DNA of 41,465 bases from Actinomycetota bacterium (GTDB lineage: Bacteria > Actinomycetota > Actinomycetes > Nanopelagicales > Nanopelagicaceae). The stretch is taken from contig JACSDF010000008.1 of the NCBI GenBank assembly GCA_015660815.1, positions 1 through 41,465 on the forward strand, in the 5' to 3' direction. Each line of letters begins with the position of its first letter. The stretch's first letter is position 1. The notes below the pieces were generated by a model. That model saw nothing but the letters and a program-made list of their open reading frames with translations. It ran no database searches and was not told the DNA's origin. Below, piece by piece: positions 8,270-17,579 of this stretch. The position numbers and the translations under genes are program-made.

Positions 8270-8842
8270 TTAACCAGTTTTACTCACCTTAATGCTTCGA
8301 AGTGACCAGTTCCAGGCATCTAAGTTCTTGGCCCATGAACTTGTGTTGGAATAAATCAGTCTCAAAGGCCCGCCTTGGTTATAGGGAATATCTTTCCCAA
8401 ATCTCTTAAAAGCAATGAAAGCTTTCGCTTTACTAAAGTTTGCAGCTTTATTTGAATAAATGTAGTCATTGAGTGCGATTGTATCTATAGTCTTTCCTGC
8501 AGCTATTGAACTCTTTCCCAAAAAATATTCAAGAGGAATAACTGTAAAACTCTGTTTTTTCGTAACAAATGGTTCAAAAATCGTGATTATCGATGATTTA
8601 ATAGCCAACAAATCATTTTTGGAGTAGTTAACAACTTTTCCAGCGTTTTCAACGGTAAAAATTGTTGCAGTCGCAGGCAATGGGTCAATGGCAGTTCCCC
8701 CATATGGATTGGTGGTCTCTGCTTTAATCGGATTTAAATTCGCGGATGCGCTTGCCCCCGTTGTCATCGCGACAAAACTAACTACTAGAGCCACCGCCAA
8801 TAGACGGGAAGCAAGAGATACTGATTTAGTTTTTTGATTCAT
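8270..8842 (-). CDS. Exported protein with molybdopterin-oxidoreductase-like (SUOX) fold
   Basis: 190 residues. A clear signal peptide (basic MNQKTKSVSLASR, hydrophobic LLAVALVVSFVAMTTG, cleavage near ASASA at about 33) precedes a domain resembling the sulfite-oxidase-type molybdopterin-binding fold: VIPLEYFLG, KAFIAFKRFGKDIP, GGPLRLIYSN and a final WNWSLRSIKV. The usual cysteine that binds molybdenum is absent, so it is more likely a ligand-sensing relative than an enzyme (inference). It sits between a CheY-like regulator and the histidine kinase, four and zero-to-few bases apart, which suggests it feeds a periplasmic signal to the kinase. Confidence 0.65.
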   Translation of the reverse strand: MNQKTKSVSLASRLLAVALVVSFVAMTTGASASANLNPIKAETTNPYGGTAIDPLPATATIFTVENAGKVVNYSKNDLLAIKSSIITIFEPFVTKKQSFTVIPLEYFLGKSSIAAGKTIDTIALNDYIYSNKAANFSKAKAFIAFKRFGKDIPYNQGGPLRLIYSNTSSWAKNLDAWNWSLRSIKVSKTG

Positions 8843-8846
8843 TGAT

Positions 8847-9239
8847 TCAAACCTCTTCCAAGTGGAGCATTAGGTCAACTTCTGCGACTATCTTTTCTTT
8901 CTTAAAAGGTTTCACAACGTAGGAGCTGGCACCTAGTGCAAAGGCCTGAGCAATATCATCTTCGGATGAATTTGCTGTAAGCATCATTACCGGAATTCGA
9001 CTTAAATCACGGTCTTCATCATTGCGAATCTCTTTAAGAACATCCAAGCCAGAGATGCCGGGCATCGTGGCATCCAATAAAACTACATCGGGCCTAAGGG
9101 CTCTAAATTGTGCTAAACCCTTTTCACCATTTTCTCCTTGAAAGACTGTGCGGCCAGATTTTTCAAAAATAAATTGAATGAGATCGCGAATGTCAGAGTT
9201 ATCATCAATCACTAGAATTTTTTTCAACTCTGCATTCAT
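8847..9239 (-). CDS. Single-domain CheY-like response regulator
   Basis: 130 residues, one receiver domain only: acidic pair in VIDDNSD, phosphoacceptor D56 in VVLLDATMPG, T/S switch in MMLTANS and K110 in SYVVKPFKK. No output domain. It begins with a strong ribosome site (GGGAGGTGAG five bases before ATG) and is the first gene of the signalling cassette 9239-5857. The upstream 140 bp contains TTGACC (minus strand, 9299-9294), a possible -35 element, but no convincing -10. It may receive phosphate from the HPt-like end of the kinase (inference). Confidence 0.9.
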   Translation of the reverse strand: MNAELKKILVIDDNSDIRDLIQFIFEKSGRTVFQGENGEKGLAQFRALRPDVVLLDATMPGISGLDVLKEIRNDEDRDLSRIPVMMLTANSSEDDIAQAFALGASSYVVKPFKKEKIVAEVDLMLHLEEV

Positions 9240-9379
9240 CTGCTCACCTCCCGCGCCGTTAAATCATTGATTAATGGAGTACCCCTGACTTTGGGTCAAA
9301 GGCGGCATGTAACGACGTGGCGATATTGTATCGTGAGTTTGAAGTGAGGTTCAAGAGATAAAAACGTCTAGCTCAGCGC

Positions 9380-10381
9380 TTAATTAACGACCCAGGTATC
9401 CCCCGAATGAAGGAGTTTCTCTAAATCCCCTGCTCCTTGGGCCGTGATGACGCTGGCTAACTGGTCATTGACCATCGCCGAGTAACCAGACCGGATAACA
9501 TCTCGAAATGTACCAATCGGAGTGTGCTCCAGATCTGAGCCAGATAGGCGCGAGAGCGCAAAGGCATATGAGGGATCTGGATCATGAGCATCATGAACCA
9601 CGAGTTGAGACTCATCCACCGAATTCAACTCAACTAACTTCAATATAGCCCCGTCCCGAATCACACCAAAAGTAGAGGATTTGATGGGCTGACCATGAAC
9701 CATCTGCAGCAGAGAGCCCTCTTTGGTTTCATTGTCTTTGACTTGATCAAATGCACCATCGTTAAAGATTGGACAGTTTTGATAAATCTCGATTAAGGCC
9801 GAGCCTTTATGGGCGGCGGCCTGTCGTAAAGTTTCGGTTAAGTGTTTGCGATCGCTATCAATTGTGCGTGCAACGAATGTTGCTTCGGCACCAATTGCTA
9901 GTGAGACGGGATTAAATGGAGTATCGAGTGAGCCATACGGTGTGGACTTTGTAATCTTTCCTAGCTCACTAGCTGGTGAATACTGCCCCTTCGTTAAACC
10001 GTAGATTCGGTTATTAAATAGCAAAATCTTTAACTCCACATTGCGGCGCAGTGCATGAATCAAGTGGTTGCCACCAATTGATAAGGCATCACCATCCCCG
10101 GTAATTACAAAAACGGTCAAATCTGGACGACTAATCGCTAGACCTGATGCAATTGCGGGAGCACGTCCATGGATTGAGTGCATTCCAAAGGTATTGAGGT
10201 AATAAGGAAAGCGCGATGAGCAACCAATGCCCGAAATAAAGACGATATTTTCACGCGGGATTCCAAGTTCAGGTAAAAATGCCTGCATAGTGGAGAGAAC
10301 TGAGTAATCACCGCAACCTGGACACCAGCGAACCTCTTGATCTGACGTGAAGTCTTTCTTTGTTAATGCAACATCAGTCAT
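9380..10381 (-). CDS. korB: 2-oxoacid:ferredoxin oxidoreductase beta subunit
   Basis: 333 residues. The thiamine diphosphate-binding subunit of 2-oxoglutarate (2-oxoacid):ferredoxin oxidoreductase: WCPGCGDY near residue 20, FISGIGCSSRFPYY, HGRAPAIASGLA, and the TPP motif GDGDALSIGGNH followed by NNRIYGLTKGQYSP. Together with KorA it oxidises 2-oxoglutarate to succinyl-CoA (or runs in reverse) with ferredoxin. Actinobacteria commonly use such a KorAB in the TCA cycle. Its start overlaps the korA stop by 8 bp, so translation is coupled. Confidence 0.93.
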   Translation of the reverse strand: MTDVALTKKDFTSDQEVRWCPGCGDYSVLSTMQAFLPELGIPRENIVFISGIGCSSRFPYYLNTFGMHSIHGRAPAIASGLAISRPDLTVFVITGDGDALSIGGNHLIHALRRNVELKILLFNNRIYGLTKGQYSPASELGKITKSTPYGSLDTPFNPVSLAIGAEATFVARTIDSDRKHLTETLRQAAAHKGSALIEIYQNCPIFNDGAFDQVKDNETKEGSLLQMVHGQPIKSSTFGVIRDGAILKLVELNSVDESQLVVHDAHDPDPSYAFALSRLSGSDLEHTPIGTFRDVIRSGYSAMVNDQLASVITAQGAGDLEKLLHSGDTWVVN

Positions 10382-12242
10382 TATGAAGTACCCCCATTGC
10401 AGCTTCGACTAATTCGGCCGTTGTAAATGGCAGACCGCGTACCATGTTGTAGCCCACGATATCTTTCAAATACTTTGATCGAAGCAGCATTGCCAACTGT
10501 CCTAAATTCATTTCAGGTGTTATTACCGTTTCATATTTTTCTAGCACCGCACCTAAATTTTTAGGGAATGGGTTTATATATTTAAGATGAGCTTGGGCGA
10601 TTTTTTCGCCATTATTGCGAAGCTCCTCAACGGCCGATGCGATTGGTCCATACGTTGAACCCCAACCGAGGAACAAAACCTTTGCATCACCTGTTAGGTC
10701 ATCGACTTCGATATCAGGGACTTCAATCCCATCGATTTTCGCTTGACGTGTGCGCACCATAAAGTCGTGATTGGCGGGCTCATAGTTAATCTCACCCGTT
10801 TTATCTTGCTTTTCGATTCCACCGATACGGTGCTCGATTCCGGCAGTACCTGGAATCGCCCAAGGGCGTGCAAGAGTTTCTGGATTTCGCTCATAGGGAA
10901 GAAAATTCTCTTGGCTCTTTGCAAAATCGATATCGAATTTCGGCAACGTTGCAACATCTGGAATCATCCACGGCTCTGAACCGTTGGCAATATATCCATC
11001 GGATAATAAAAATACCGGAACCCGATACGTGGTCGCTATTCGCACCGCCTCCATCGCCATGGTGAAGCAGTCACTGGGAGTTGATGCGGCAATTACGGCA
11101 GCGGGTGATTCACCGTTTCGCCCGAACATTACCTGCAAGAGATCTGCCTGCTCTGTCTTGGTTGGCAATCCAGTCGATGGACCGCCACGTTGAACATCGA
11201 TGATAATTAATGGCAGTTCCAACATCACGCCAAGGCCAATCATCTCGCTCTTTAAAGCGATGCCCGGGCCAGATGTAGTCGTGACGCCAAGGGCTCCACC
11301 GTATGAAGCGCCTAAGGCCGAACCCACTGCAGCAATCTCGTCTTCGGCTTGGAAAGTGATGACGCCAAATTTTTTGTGCTTTGAAAGCTCATGCAAAATA
11401 TCTGATGCGGGGGTAATTGGATATGAACCAAGAAATAGTTTCAAACCGCTTTGTTGTGATGCGGCGATTAATCCATATGAAAGTGCGATGTTTCCGCCGA
11501 TGTTTCGATAGATCCCGGGTGGCATATGTGCAGGTGCAACTTCATATGAGGTCGCAAAGTCTTCGCTAGTTTCGCCGTAGTTCCATCCTGTTCGATATGC
11601 GATTAAATTCGCCTCTAAAATATCTGGCTTCTTAGCAAACTTTGCCTTTAAAAACGCCTCCGTTGCATCGGTTGGTCGGTGATACATCCACGAAAGCAGA
11701 CCGAGTGCGAACATATTTTTTGCACGCTCGGCTTCTTTGCGTGAGAGTGGAAGCTCTGATAGCGCCGACACCGTCATTGAGGTAAGTGCAACTGGATGAA
11801 TCTTGTAACTACTTAAAGTTCCATCCTCTAAAGGATTAGTTTGGTAACCAACTTTAGTTAAATTGCGCGTCGTGAACTCATCTTTATCGACGATGATTGT
11901 GGCACCGCGTGGAATATCTTTAATGTTTGCTTTCAATGCCGCTGGATTCATTGCTACTAATACATCGGGGGCATCTCCCGCAGTTCGCACATGGTGATCG
12001 GCGAAGTGAAGTTGAAATGAAGAGACTCCAGGCAGAGTGCCTTGCGGAGCGCGAATCTCTGCAGGAAAGTTCGGCAGCGTTGAAATATCATTTCCTAAAC
12101 TGGCAGTATCCATTGTGAAGCGATCGCCGGTTAACTGCATTCCATCTCCACTATCACCGGCAAATCTGATAATTACGGATTTGACGGCGACAGTTGGTTT
12201 GCTCATGAGTGACATCTTGCCACCGCAACGCCTGCGGGTCAT
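10374..12242 (-). CDS. korA: 2-oxoacid:ferredoxin oxidoreductase alpha subunit with fused gamma domain
   Basis: 622 residues from the first ATG; internal ATGs at about residues 10 and 13 (MSLMSKP) are equally plausible starts because no position has a strong ribosome site. Residues ~20-200 are the gamma domain (IRFAGDSGDGMQLTGDRF) and the remainder the alpha subunit (GNIALSYGLIAA, LGSYPITPASDILHEL, AEDEIAAVGSALGASYGG, TTTSGPGIALKSE). The gamma-alpha fusion is the standard actinobacterial KorA arrangement. The electron acceptor ferredoxin is not encoded in the window. Confidence 0.93.
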   Translation of the reverse strand: MTRRRCGGKMSLMSKPTVAVKSVIIRFAGDSGDGMQLTGDRFTMDTASLGNDISTLPNFPAEIRAPQGTLPGVSSFQLHFADHHVRTAGDAPDVLVAMNPAALKANIKDIPRGATIIVDKDEFTTRNLTKVGYQTNPLEDGTLSSYKIHPVALTSMTVSALSELPLSRKEAERAKNMFALGLLSWMYHRPTDATEAFLKAKFAKKPDILEANLIAYRTGWNYGETSEDFATSYEVAPAHMPPGIYRNIGGNIALSYGLIAASQQSGLKLFLGSYPITPASDILHELSKHKKFGVITFQAEDEIAAVGSALGASYGGALGVTTTSGPGIALKSEMIGLGVMLELPLIIIDVQRGGPSTGLPTKTEQADLLQVMFGRNGESPAAVIAASTPSDCFTMAMEAVRIATTYRVPVFLLSDGYIANGSEPWMIPDVATLPKFDIDFAKSQENFLPYERNPETLARPWAIPGTAGIEHRIGGIEKQDKTGEINYEPANHDFMVRTRQAKIDGIEVPDIEVDDLTGDAKVLFLGWGSTYGPIASAVEELRNNGEKIAQAHLKYINPFPKNLGAVLEKYETVITPEMNLGQLAMLLRSKYLKDIVGYNMVRGLPFTTAELVEAAMGVLHND

Positions 12243-12308
12243 TAGATTTAGAGCATCTCATATGTCACGTTTTGCACACTCTTGAGAGTTAGCCCTGTTT
12301 TTCAAGCT

Positions 12309-13508
12309 TTACCTTCTGAAGAATCTCCGTAAGCGCTTGAAAACGACTCTTTCAATGTCGTTAATTTGGCTTTGGACTGGGATATTCAATACTTTGGCCG
12401 ACGCCGGCTCATCAGGTGTGACAACTTCGCGAAGGGATGGTGAGTTTTGATCCAGCGAATCGGCGATGAGTTCAATGTTCGCTACCATTGAAATTCCTCG
12501 GACTATCTGTTCTTGATCAACATCCTTGGCCTCTGAAATGAGCGCTTCGGCTAAGGCCGAACCTGCCTCTCGGGCATCGGTTGTCGCGCTCTGGTGTGTA
12601 TCTTGCGAGCTCAATGTTTCATCCTCAAATTTAGATGAGATTGCATAACTTGCCGCAGACAAGGCAACGGCTATCGCCTTTTGAGTTGAATCGGCGATTC
12701 CACCTTTGACCGCTGAATCAAATAGCGTTCGGGCAATTGTTCGAATCTCTCCAACTGTATGTTCCAGTGCGATACCTTGAATGTAAATTTCTTCGGCTTC
12801 ATCCTTCTTTCCAGTTGAGAACCAGCGCGCATGTCCTCGTGCGTCAACTGACTGTGCACGGATAATTGGTATCTCCTCATTGAGAAGTCGGGCTTTAGCC
12901 AACCAATTTCCCGCCTCTTTTTGTGTATAGCCCGAAGCAACGCCTTCAGACATAGTTGCAAGTAAAGTTGCTGCCTTTACACTCACCGATTTAATTTCAT
13001 CCAGGGAACGACCAACTGGGGTTTTGTGATGGGAAAAATATGAAAAAAAGATTGCAATTGCCGCGCCAATGAACGTCGAACCAAGTCGATGCAATGCTGT
13101 GCTCTCCGGTAAACCAGGGCTAATGACTATGAGGGCGGTGACTGGAACATTTATCGATGCGACTTCACCTAAATGTAACGTGCGAGCAAGGACTGCGCAC
13201 ATAATTATTGTGATGCCGACGGAGATAAAGCCAAAATTAAAGAGGGCAACTGCAGTAAGAGCTACGCTTGCACCAATTGCAGTGCCGAGAATTTGACCTA
13301 AGCCTTCACGAAGTGATTTGTGGAGCGAGATGCGGATGCTTAATGCGCACACAATCGCGGCGACAACTCCCCCATTTTTAATAAGTAAATCACCCACTTG
13401 CCAAGCAATAGCACCGGCCAGACCAGCAACGGTTATCTGTCGAAGCCAGGCTTTACGCTCGCTAAAAAAGGCGACAACCCTTCGCATTAAGCCAGCTTTC
13501 TCATTCAT
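12309..13508 (-). CDS. FUSC/aromatic acid exporter-like membrane protein
   Basis: 399 residues. Residues 20-165 contain about six hydrophobic helices in the FUSC/DUF939 pattern (ITVAGLAGAIAWQVGDLL, GTAIGASVALTAVALF, RLGSTFIGAAIAIFFSYF), followed by a long soluble helical region rich in Ala, Glu and Lys. Family members include the aromatic acid efflux protein AaeB and many uncharacterised proteins. The transported compound is unknown. It lies between korA and the UbiA/esterase fusion, same strand, separated by 45-66 bp on both sides; a functional link to either is not evident. Confidence 0.72.
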   Translation of the reverse strand: MNEKAGLMRRVVAFFSERKAWLRQITVAGLAGAIAWQVGDLLIKNGGVVAAIVCALSIRISLHKSLREGLGQILGTAIGASVALTAVALFNFGFISVGITIIMCAVLARTLHLGEVASINVPVTALIVISPGLPESTALHRLGSTFIGAAIAIFFSYFSHHKTPVGRSLDEIKSVSVKAATLLATMSEGVASGYTQKEAGNWLAKARLLNEEIPIIRAQSVDARGHARWFSTGKKDEAEEIYIQGIALEHTVGEIRTIARTLFDSAVKGGIADSTQKAIAVALSAASYAISSKFEDETLSSQDTHQSATTDAREAGSALAEALISEAKDVDQEQIVRGISMVANIELIADSLDQNSPSLREVVTPDEPASAKVLNIPVQSQINDIERVVFKRLRRFFRR

Positions 13509-13553
13509 GATGCCTTGCAGTCTACAGAGGTCAACCTCAATTTCAATTCCTGC

Positions 13554-15032
13554 TTACTTCTTAGGGTGGGCTAAAAACCAATCTATAACCTTTAACCCAA
13601 AGTGCGGATTAAAAAGTGGACCATGAGTTCCATTTTCAATGCTCCATAATTCAACGCTAGCCTCAGGACAGGAATATTTTGAGGAAACTGTTTCAAATCC
13701 CTGAATACTTGCGACAAAATCAAAGTTAGGACCAGGACTTGGGGTTAATAAGCACTGATCTATTTCTGTCCATCGACGAACACTATCCGCTGCGCCCGTG
13801 TAGAAATTTCCGAATAGAGACCCTCCGGTATAGTTAATAGTCTCATCACTGGTGCCATGAATATGTAAAACATTAACTGGGGATGTGGCCACGCAAGAAT
13901 CTGCATCACTATCCATAGCTCCAGCGAGTCCTGCAATTGCAGCAACTGTTTCTGGACGGGAGCAAGCAAATTTATAGGTCATGAAATGGCCATTGGAGTG
14001 ACCGAACAAATAAATACGTTTAGGATCTACTGAAGCTTTACTCGATATCTCATCAATGAGAGATTGAATGAACTCAACATCATCGACTGGTTTGCCATCG
14101 AAATTGCAACACGCTGTAAAAGCATTCCAAAATTGATTTCCCTGTGAATCAGGAAGGCCATCAGGGGCGGCATAGATGACTCCGCGCGCTTGAGCAGCAG
14201 CATTCATTTCCACGTATTGCGCCTGAGATAAACTTGTTCCTGAATAGCCATGTAGATCAATCAACAATGGCGCTGGAACATCTTCATCATATCCTGTAGG
14301 CAAAATGGCAAGAGTTGGGCGATCACCTCCGACAGTAAATTCTGAAGCGGAAGTGGTGAATTCTATTGAGGATAAATCTTTCTTAACAGGACTATTGATA
14401 AAGATTACTGCAGCTCCAACCACCAAAATCAATGCAATTACAAAAGACCCTCTCTTCCCGATTCGTTGCGGAAGTCCACCAATACTGCTTTCGATATCTT
14501 GGGCTAGATCTTTCAAAACGTTCACGAAGTGAAAAGCGACACCGAGCATTGCGCCGACAGCTAGTACCCACAGCGGCGGAGTTCGATCGATTGCGTAGAA
14601 AATTGATGCAGGCAAAGCAGCGCATGCCACGGCATACGGTAAAGGTGAAAGCGGAGAGAATTTAAAGTAGAAGTTATAGGCAATCCCACAGCCGACACCT
14701 AAGAGGTAAACGGATCCGCCCTTGATTCCTAAAGGTCCGGCAAGGTTTGCTATTACTGCGATTGGTGTAAGAAGAAAAGTTGCTCTGCGAAGCTGCTGCA
14801 GTGAAATATCGCCTGCAACCAGTGGCTTGTTAGTTCGGTTATGTTTTACATCATCGTTGTAATCATAAATATCATTGCTCCAACCAATTATTAACTGACC
14901 CAAGAAAACAGTGAAAGCAATAACCGATGCAGGTCCGACCGACCATAACTTTGTCGAAAGAAGAAAGGAGATGGCAGTTATAAGCATGGTCGGGCCGAAG
15001 TGGGCCGCTTGTGCATATGCTTTTAGTTTCAT
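13554..15032 (-). CDS. UbiA-type prenyltransferase fused to an LpqC/PHB-depolymerase-like esterase
   Basis: 492 residues, uninterrupted. Residues 1-215 are a UbiA membrane prenyltransferase with the first aspartate motif NDIYDYNDD and the second DLAQDIESS plus several hydrophobic helices. After the last helix (FVIALILVVGAAVIFI) comes a soluble alpha/beta hydrolase of the feruloyl esterase/PHB depolymerase family: LLIDLHGYSG, nucleophile in FGHSNGHF, acid in HGTSDETI, and the histidine in ENGTHGP. The UbiA part is shorter than the usual ~290 residues and seems to lack its last helices. The start overlaps the fdhD stop (ATGA). Role in the island is unknown; it may simply be co-transcribed. Confidence 0.85.
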   Translation of the reverse strand: MKLKAYAQAAHFGPTMLITAISFLLSTKLWSVGPASVIAFTVFLGQLIIGWSNDIYDYNDDVKHNRTNKPLVAGDISLQQLRRATFLLTPIAVIANLAGPLGIKGGSVYLLGVGCGIAYNFYFKFSPLSPLPYAVACAALPASIFYAIDRTPPLWVLAVGAMLGVAFHFVNVLKDLAQDIESSIGGLPQRIGKRGSFVIALILVVGAAVIFINSPVKKDLSSIEFTTSASEFTVGGDRPTLAILPTGYDEDVPAPLLIDLHGYSGTSLSQAQYVEMNAAAQARGVIYAAPDGLPDSQGNQFWNAFTACCNFDGKPVDDVEFIQSLIDEISSKASVDPKRIYLFGHSNGHFMTYKFACSRPETVAAIAGLAGAMDSDADSCVATSPVNVLHIHGTSDETINYTGGSLFGNFYTGAADSVRRWTEIDQCLLTPSPGPNFDFVASIQGFETVSSKYSCPEASVELWSIENGTHGPLFNPHFGLKVIDWFLAHPKK

Positions 15033-15862
15033 AATTCGGTGGGTAAATAATGTTTAGCGAGGCCATCTCGCGCAAAGGCTAAAAGCGTCAAACCGAATTC
15101 GGCTGCCAAGTCCACAGCTAACGAAGTTGGTGCACTGACTCCAACGATGGCAGAGACACCAGCGCATACAGATTTCTGTACTAACTCATAGCCGATTCGT
15201 CCTGATACAACCAAAGTCCAATCACTCAATGGAACTTTGCCATCCATAAGCGCCGCGCCAATTACTTTATCAACGGCGTTATGGCGACCAACATCCTCGC
15301 GAACCCAGACGGGCTCCCCCTTCGGATTCACTAAGAGCGCAGCATGCAGACCCCCTGTTTTTTCAAATATGTGTTGACGTCCATTAAGGAGCAGCGCCAT
15401 TGCCGCTAACTCTTGATTGCTATGGCGTGAGGGCAAAACTTTCGTAATTCCTCGCTTATGTAAATCGGAAATACTTGTAGAGCCACAGACACCGCAGGCA
15501 GAGGTAATTGTAAATCGCCGCTCCAAAACTCGAGATGGTTGATGCGAATTTTGAATTACTTCTGCAATCACTACATTGGCGCGCGCTCGTGGGGACAGTG
15601 ATTTATCACCACACACTTTGACGCTTACTAACTCTTCACGCGATGTAAGAAAGCCTTCCCCCCAAAGAAAACCTGCGGCAAGTTCTAGATCATTGCCGGG
15701 TGTACGCATTGTGATTCCCAGTTGGTCTTCGTCTTCGCCACGTTTAAGTCGAATTTCAAGCGGTTCTTCGACCACAACTGAGTCAGAAGTTGGCGTAGCT
15801 GAATCTGTTTTTTGCACCTTTACCTTTGCAATGGCGGAAGGCGCAAGCTCATCACTTGACAT
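15029..15862 (-). CDS. fdhD: Formate dehydrogenase accessory sulfurtransferase FdhD
   Basis: 277 residues. The CGVCG motif (C123, C126) and the preceding FTITSACG identify FdhD, which carries sulfur from the cysteine desulfurase to the molybdenum cofactor and is required for formate dehydrogenase activity. Also typical are [19 protein letters not shown] and the C-terminal [14 protein letters not shown]. It overlaps betA by 11 bp and the UbiA fusion by 4 bp, so it is translated with the choline oxidation genes, while its likely clients are the formate dehydrogenase at 30.7-35.7 kb and perhaps the molybdoenzyme at the left edge. Confidence 0.93.
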   Translation of the reverse strand: MSSDELAPSAIAKVKVQKTDSATPTSDSVVVEEPLEIRLKRGEDEDQLGITMRTPGNDLELAAGFLWGEGFLTSREELVSVKVCGDKSLSPRARANVVIAEVIQNSHQPSRVLERRFTITSACGVCGSTSISDLHKRGITKVLPSRHSNQELAAMALLLNGRQHIFEKTGGLHAALLVNPKGEPVWVREDVGRHNAVDKVIGAALMDGKVPLSDWTLVVSGRIGYELVQKSVCAGVSAIVGVSAPTSLAVDLAAEFGLTLLAFARDGLAKHYLPTEL

Positions 15863-17507
15863 GACGGTAGAACTCTACGTTCTCGGGAGGCAAAGGGGTC
15901 TTGCCAAGAATTAAATCGGCGGCTTTTTCTGCCACCATCATCACGGGTGCATATATATTGCCATTAGTCACATATGGAAAGACCGATGCATCACAGACTC
16001 GGAGCCCTGAAACTCCATGAACTTTCATGGTCAATGGATCTACAACTGACATCGCATCAGTACCCATTTTCGCTGTGCATGATGGATGCAGCGCAGTTTC
16101 TGCGTCCTTGCGAACCCAATCGAGAATTTCTGCATCACTTGTGACCGAACTTCCAGGAGATGATTCACCAGCGTTGTAGTCATTCATAGCAGGCTGAGTC
16201 AAAATTGTGCGGGCTACTTTTACAGCTTCAATCCACTCGCGGCGATCTTGATCAGTAGATAGGTAATTAAACTGCATCGCAGGCTTTTCAAATGGATTAG
16301 CGCTTTTAATTTTTAGCCAACCACGCGAGTCTGAATACATAGGACCAACATGAACTTGATAACCATGTCCGCGAGTGTCTCCGGTGCCGTCATAGCGAAT
16401 TGCAAGAGGTAGAAAATGAAACATCAAATTGGGATAGGTAACATCATCATTGCTGCGGGTAAATCCACCAGCCTCAAATTGATTTGTTGCACCTGGTCCT
16501 TTACGAAAAAATAGCCATGCTGCTCCAATAAATGGTCTGCGCCAAAACTGAGTTATTGGTTGTTGCGTTACGGGCAACTTACATTTGTATTGAACGTAGA
16601 CTTCAAGGTGATCTTGTAGGTTAGCTCCAACGCCAGGCAGATTATGAACCATCTTAATTCCAAGATGTGTTAAATCCTTCTCATTTCCAATACCTGATAG
16701 CTGCAGAATCTGTGGAGTATTAATCGCACCACCACATAAGACAACTTCACGCGAAGTAAAAATATGTTTCTTTCCTTTAATCATCACTTCAACACCCGTG
16801 GCCGTTGTTCCATCAAATAGAACTTTGGTGACATGTGCCCGCGTTTTGATTGTTAAATTCTTACGTTTCATAATCGGATATAAGTAGGCACGAGCAGCGC
16901 TCAAACGTCGTCCGCGATATACATTTCGGTCAAAGGCGGCAAAACCCTCTTGGCGATATCCGTTTACATCATCTGTTCGTGGATATCCTGCTTGTTCGGT
17001 TGCCTTAAAGAATGCGGCAAATAGTGGACCTTTAACCGGTCCGCGTTCTAATTTGAGTGGACCATTGTGGCCACGAAAAACACTGTGCTGATCGGCTAAA
17101 GTATTTTCCATCTTCTTAAAATAGGGCAGACAGTGGGCATAGTCCCAACTACTCATTCCTGCATCATGTGACCAACGTTCGTAATCCATGGGGTTTCCAC
17201 GTTGCCAAATCTGGCCATTGATTGATGACGATCCGCCTAAGACTTTTCCGCGTGCGTGATAAATGCGGCGATTGTTCATATGTGGCTCGGGCTCGGATTC
17301 ATACATCCAGTCATAGCGTTTATTTCCGATTGGGAAAGCTAAAGCCGCCGGCATATGAATAAAGACATCCCATTTGTAATCCGGACGGCCAGCTTCAAGA
17401 ACTAATACTGTTTTTGATGAGTCTTCACTCAATCGATTAGCTAAGGCGCTCCCAGCAGATCCACCACCAACAATGATGTAGTCATACATGGATTCCATGT
17501 CGCTCAC
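15852..17507 (-). CDS. betA: Choline dehydrogenase-like GMC flavoprotein
   Basis: 551 residues, matching the ~556 of BetA. The FAD-binding motif [17 protein letters not shown] is at residues 12-28, GMC signature 1 is [20 protein letters not shown], signature 2 is [16 protein letters not shown], and [10 protein letters not shown] carries the conserved active-site histidine. It would oxidise choline to betaine aldehyde (and possibly on to betaine). The frame starts at GTG 17507; ATG codons three and six codons later are equally possible. A strong hairpin stands just 14 bp upstream (17521-17562). Substrate is inferred from the betB, ABC transporter and demethylation genes of the same operon arm. 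Confidence 0.88.
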   Translation of the reverse strand: MSDMESMYDYIIVGGGSAGSALANRLSEDSSKTVLVLEAGRPDYKWDVFIHMPAALAFPIGNKRYDWMYESEPEPHMNNRRIYHARGKVLGGSSSINGQIWQRGNPMDYERWSHDAGMSSWDYAHCLPYFKKMENTLADQHSVFRGHNGPLKLERGPVKGPLFAAFFKATEQAGYPRTDDVNGYRQEGFAAFDRNVYRGRRLSAARAYLYPIMKRKNLTIKTRAHVTKVLFDGTTATGVEVMIKGKKHIFTSREVVLCGGAINTPQILQLSGIGNEKDLTHLGIKMVHNLPGVGANLQDHLEVYVQYKCKLPVTQQPITQFWRRPFIGAAWLFFRKGPGATNQFEAGGFTRSNDDVTYPNLMFHFLPLAIRYDGTGDTRGHGYQVHVGPMYSDSRGWLKIKSANPFEKPAMQFNYLSTDQDRREWIEAVKVARTILTQPAMNDYNAGESSPGSSVTSDAEILDWVRKDAETALHPSCTAKMGTDAMSVVDPLTMKVHGVSGLRVCDASVFPYVTNGNIYAPVMMVAEKAADLILGKTPLPPENVEFYRHVK

Positions 17508-17520
17508 TCTACTAATAAAA

Positions 17521-17562
17521 CAACGCCTGTACTCAGTGATTTTTCACTAAGTACAGGCGTTG
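17521..17562 (-). terminator. Strong hairpin between betaine-binding protein and betA
   Basis: A 19 bp stem with one mismatch (17521-17539 with 17544-17562) and a 4-nt loop, followed on the minus strand by GTTTTATTAG. It would act as an intrinsic terminator for transcripts that have passed the binding-protein gene, leaving betA dependent on readthrough or its own promoter. It could also protect the 3' end of the binding-protein message. Confidence 0.82.
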
Positions 17563-17579
17563 CTTCTACCTATTGAGAG

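Noticed and set aside
9240-9379. Promoter with TTGACC upstream of the CheY-like gene
   Set aside because: The -35-like hexamer has no convincing -10 at 16-18 bp, so it is not listed as a feature.
10743-12285. Several plus-strand frames across korA
   Set aside because: They are antisense shadows of a well-supported enzyme subunit, without ribosome sites or domain features.
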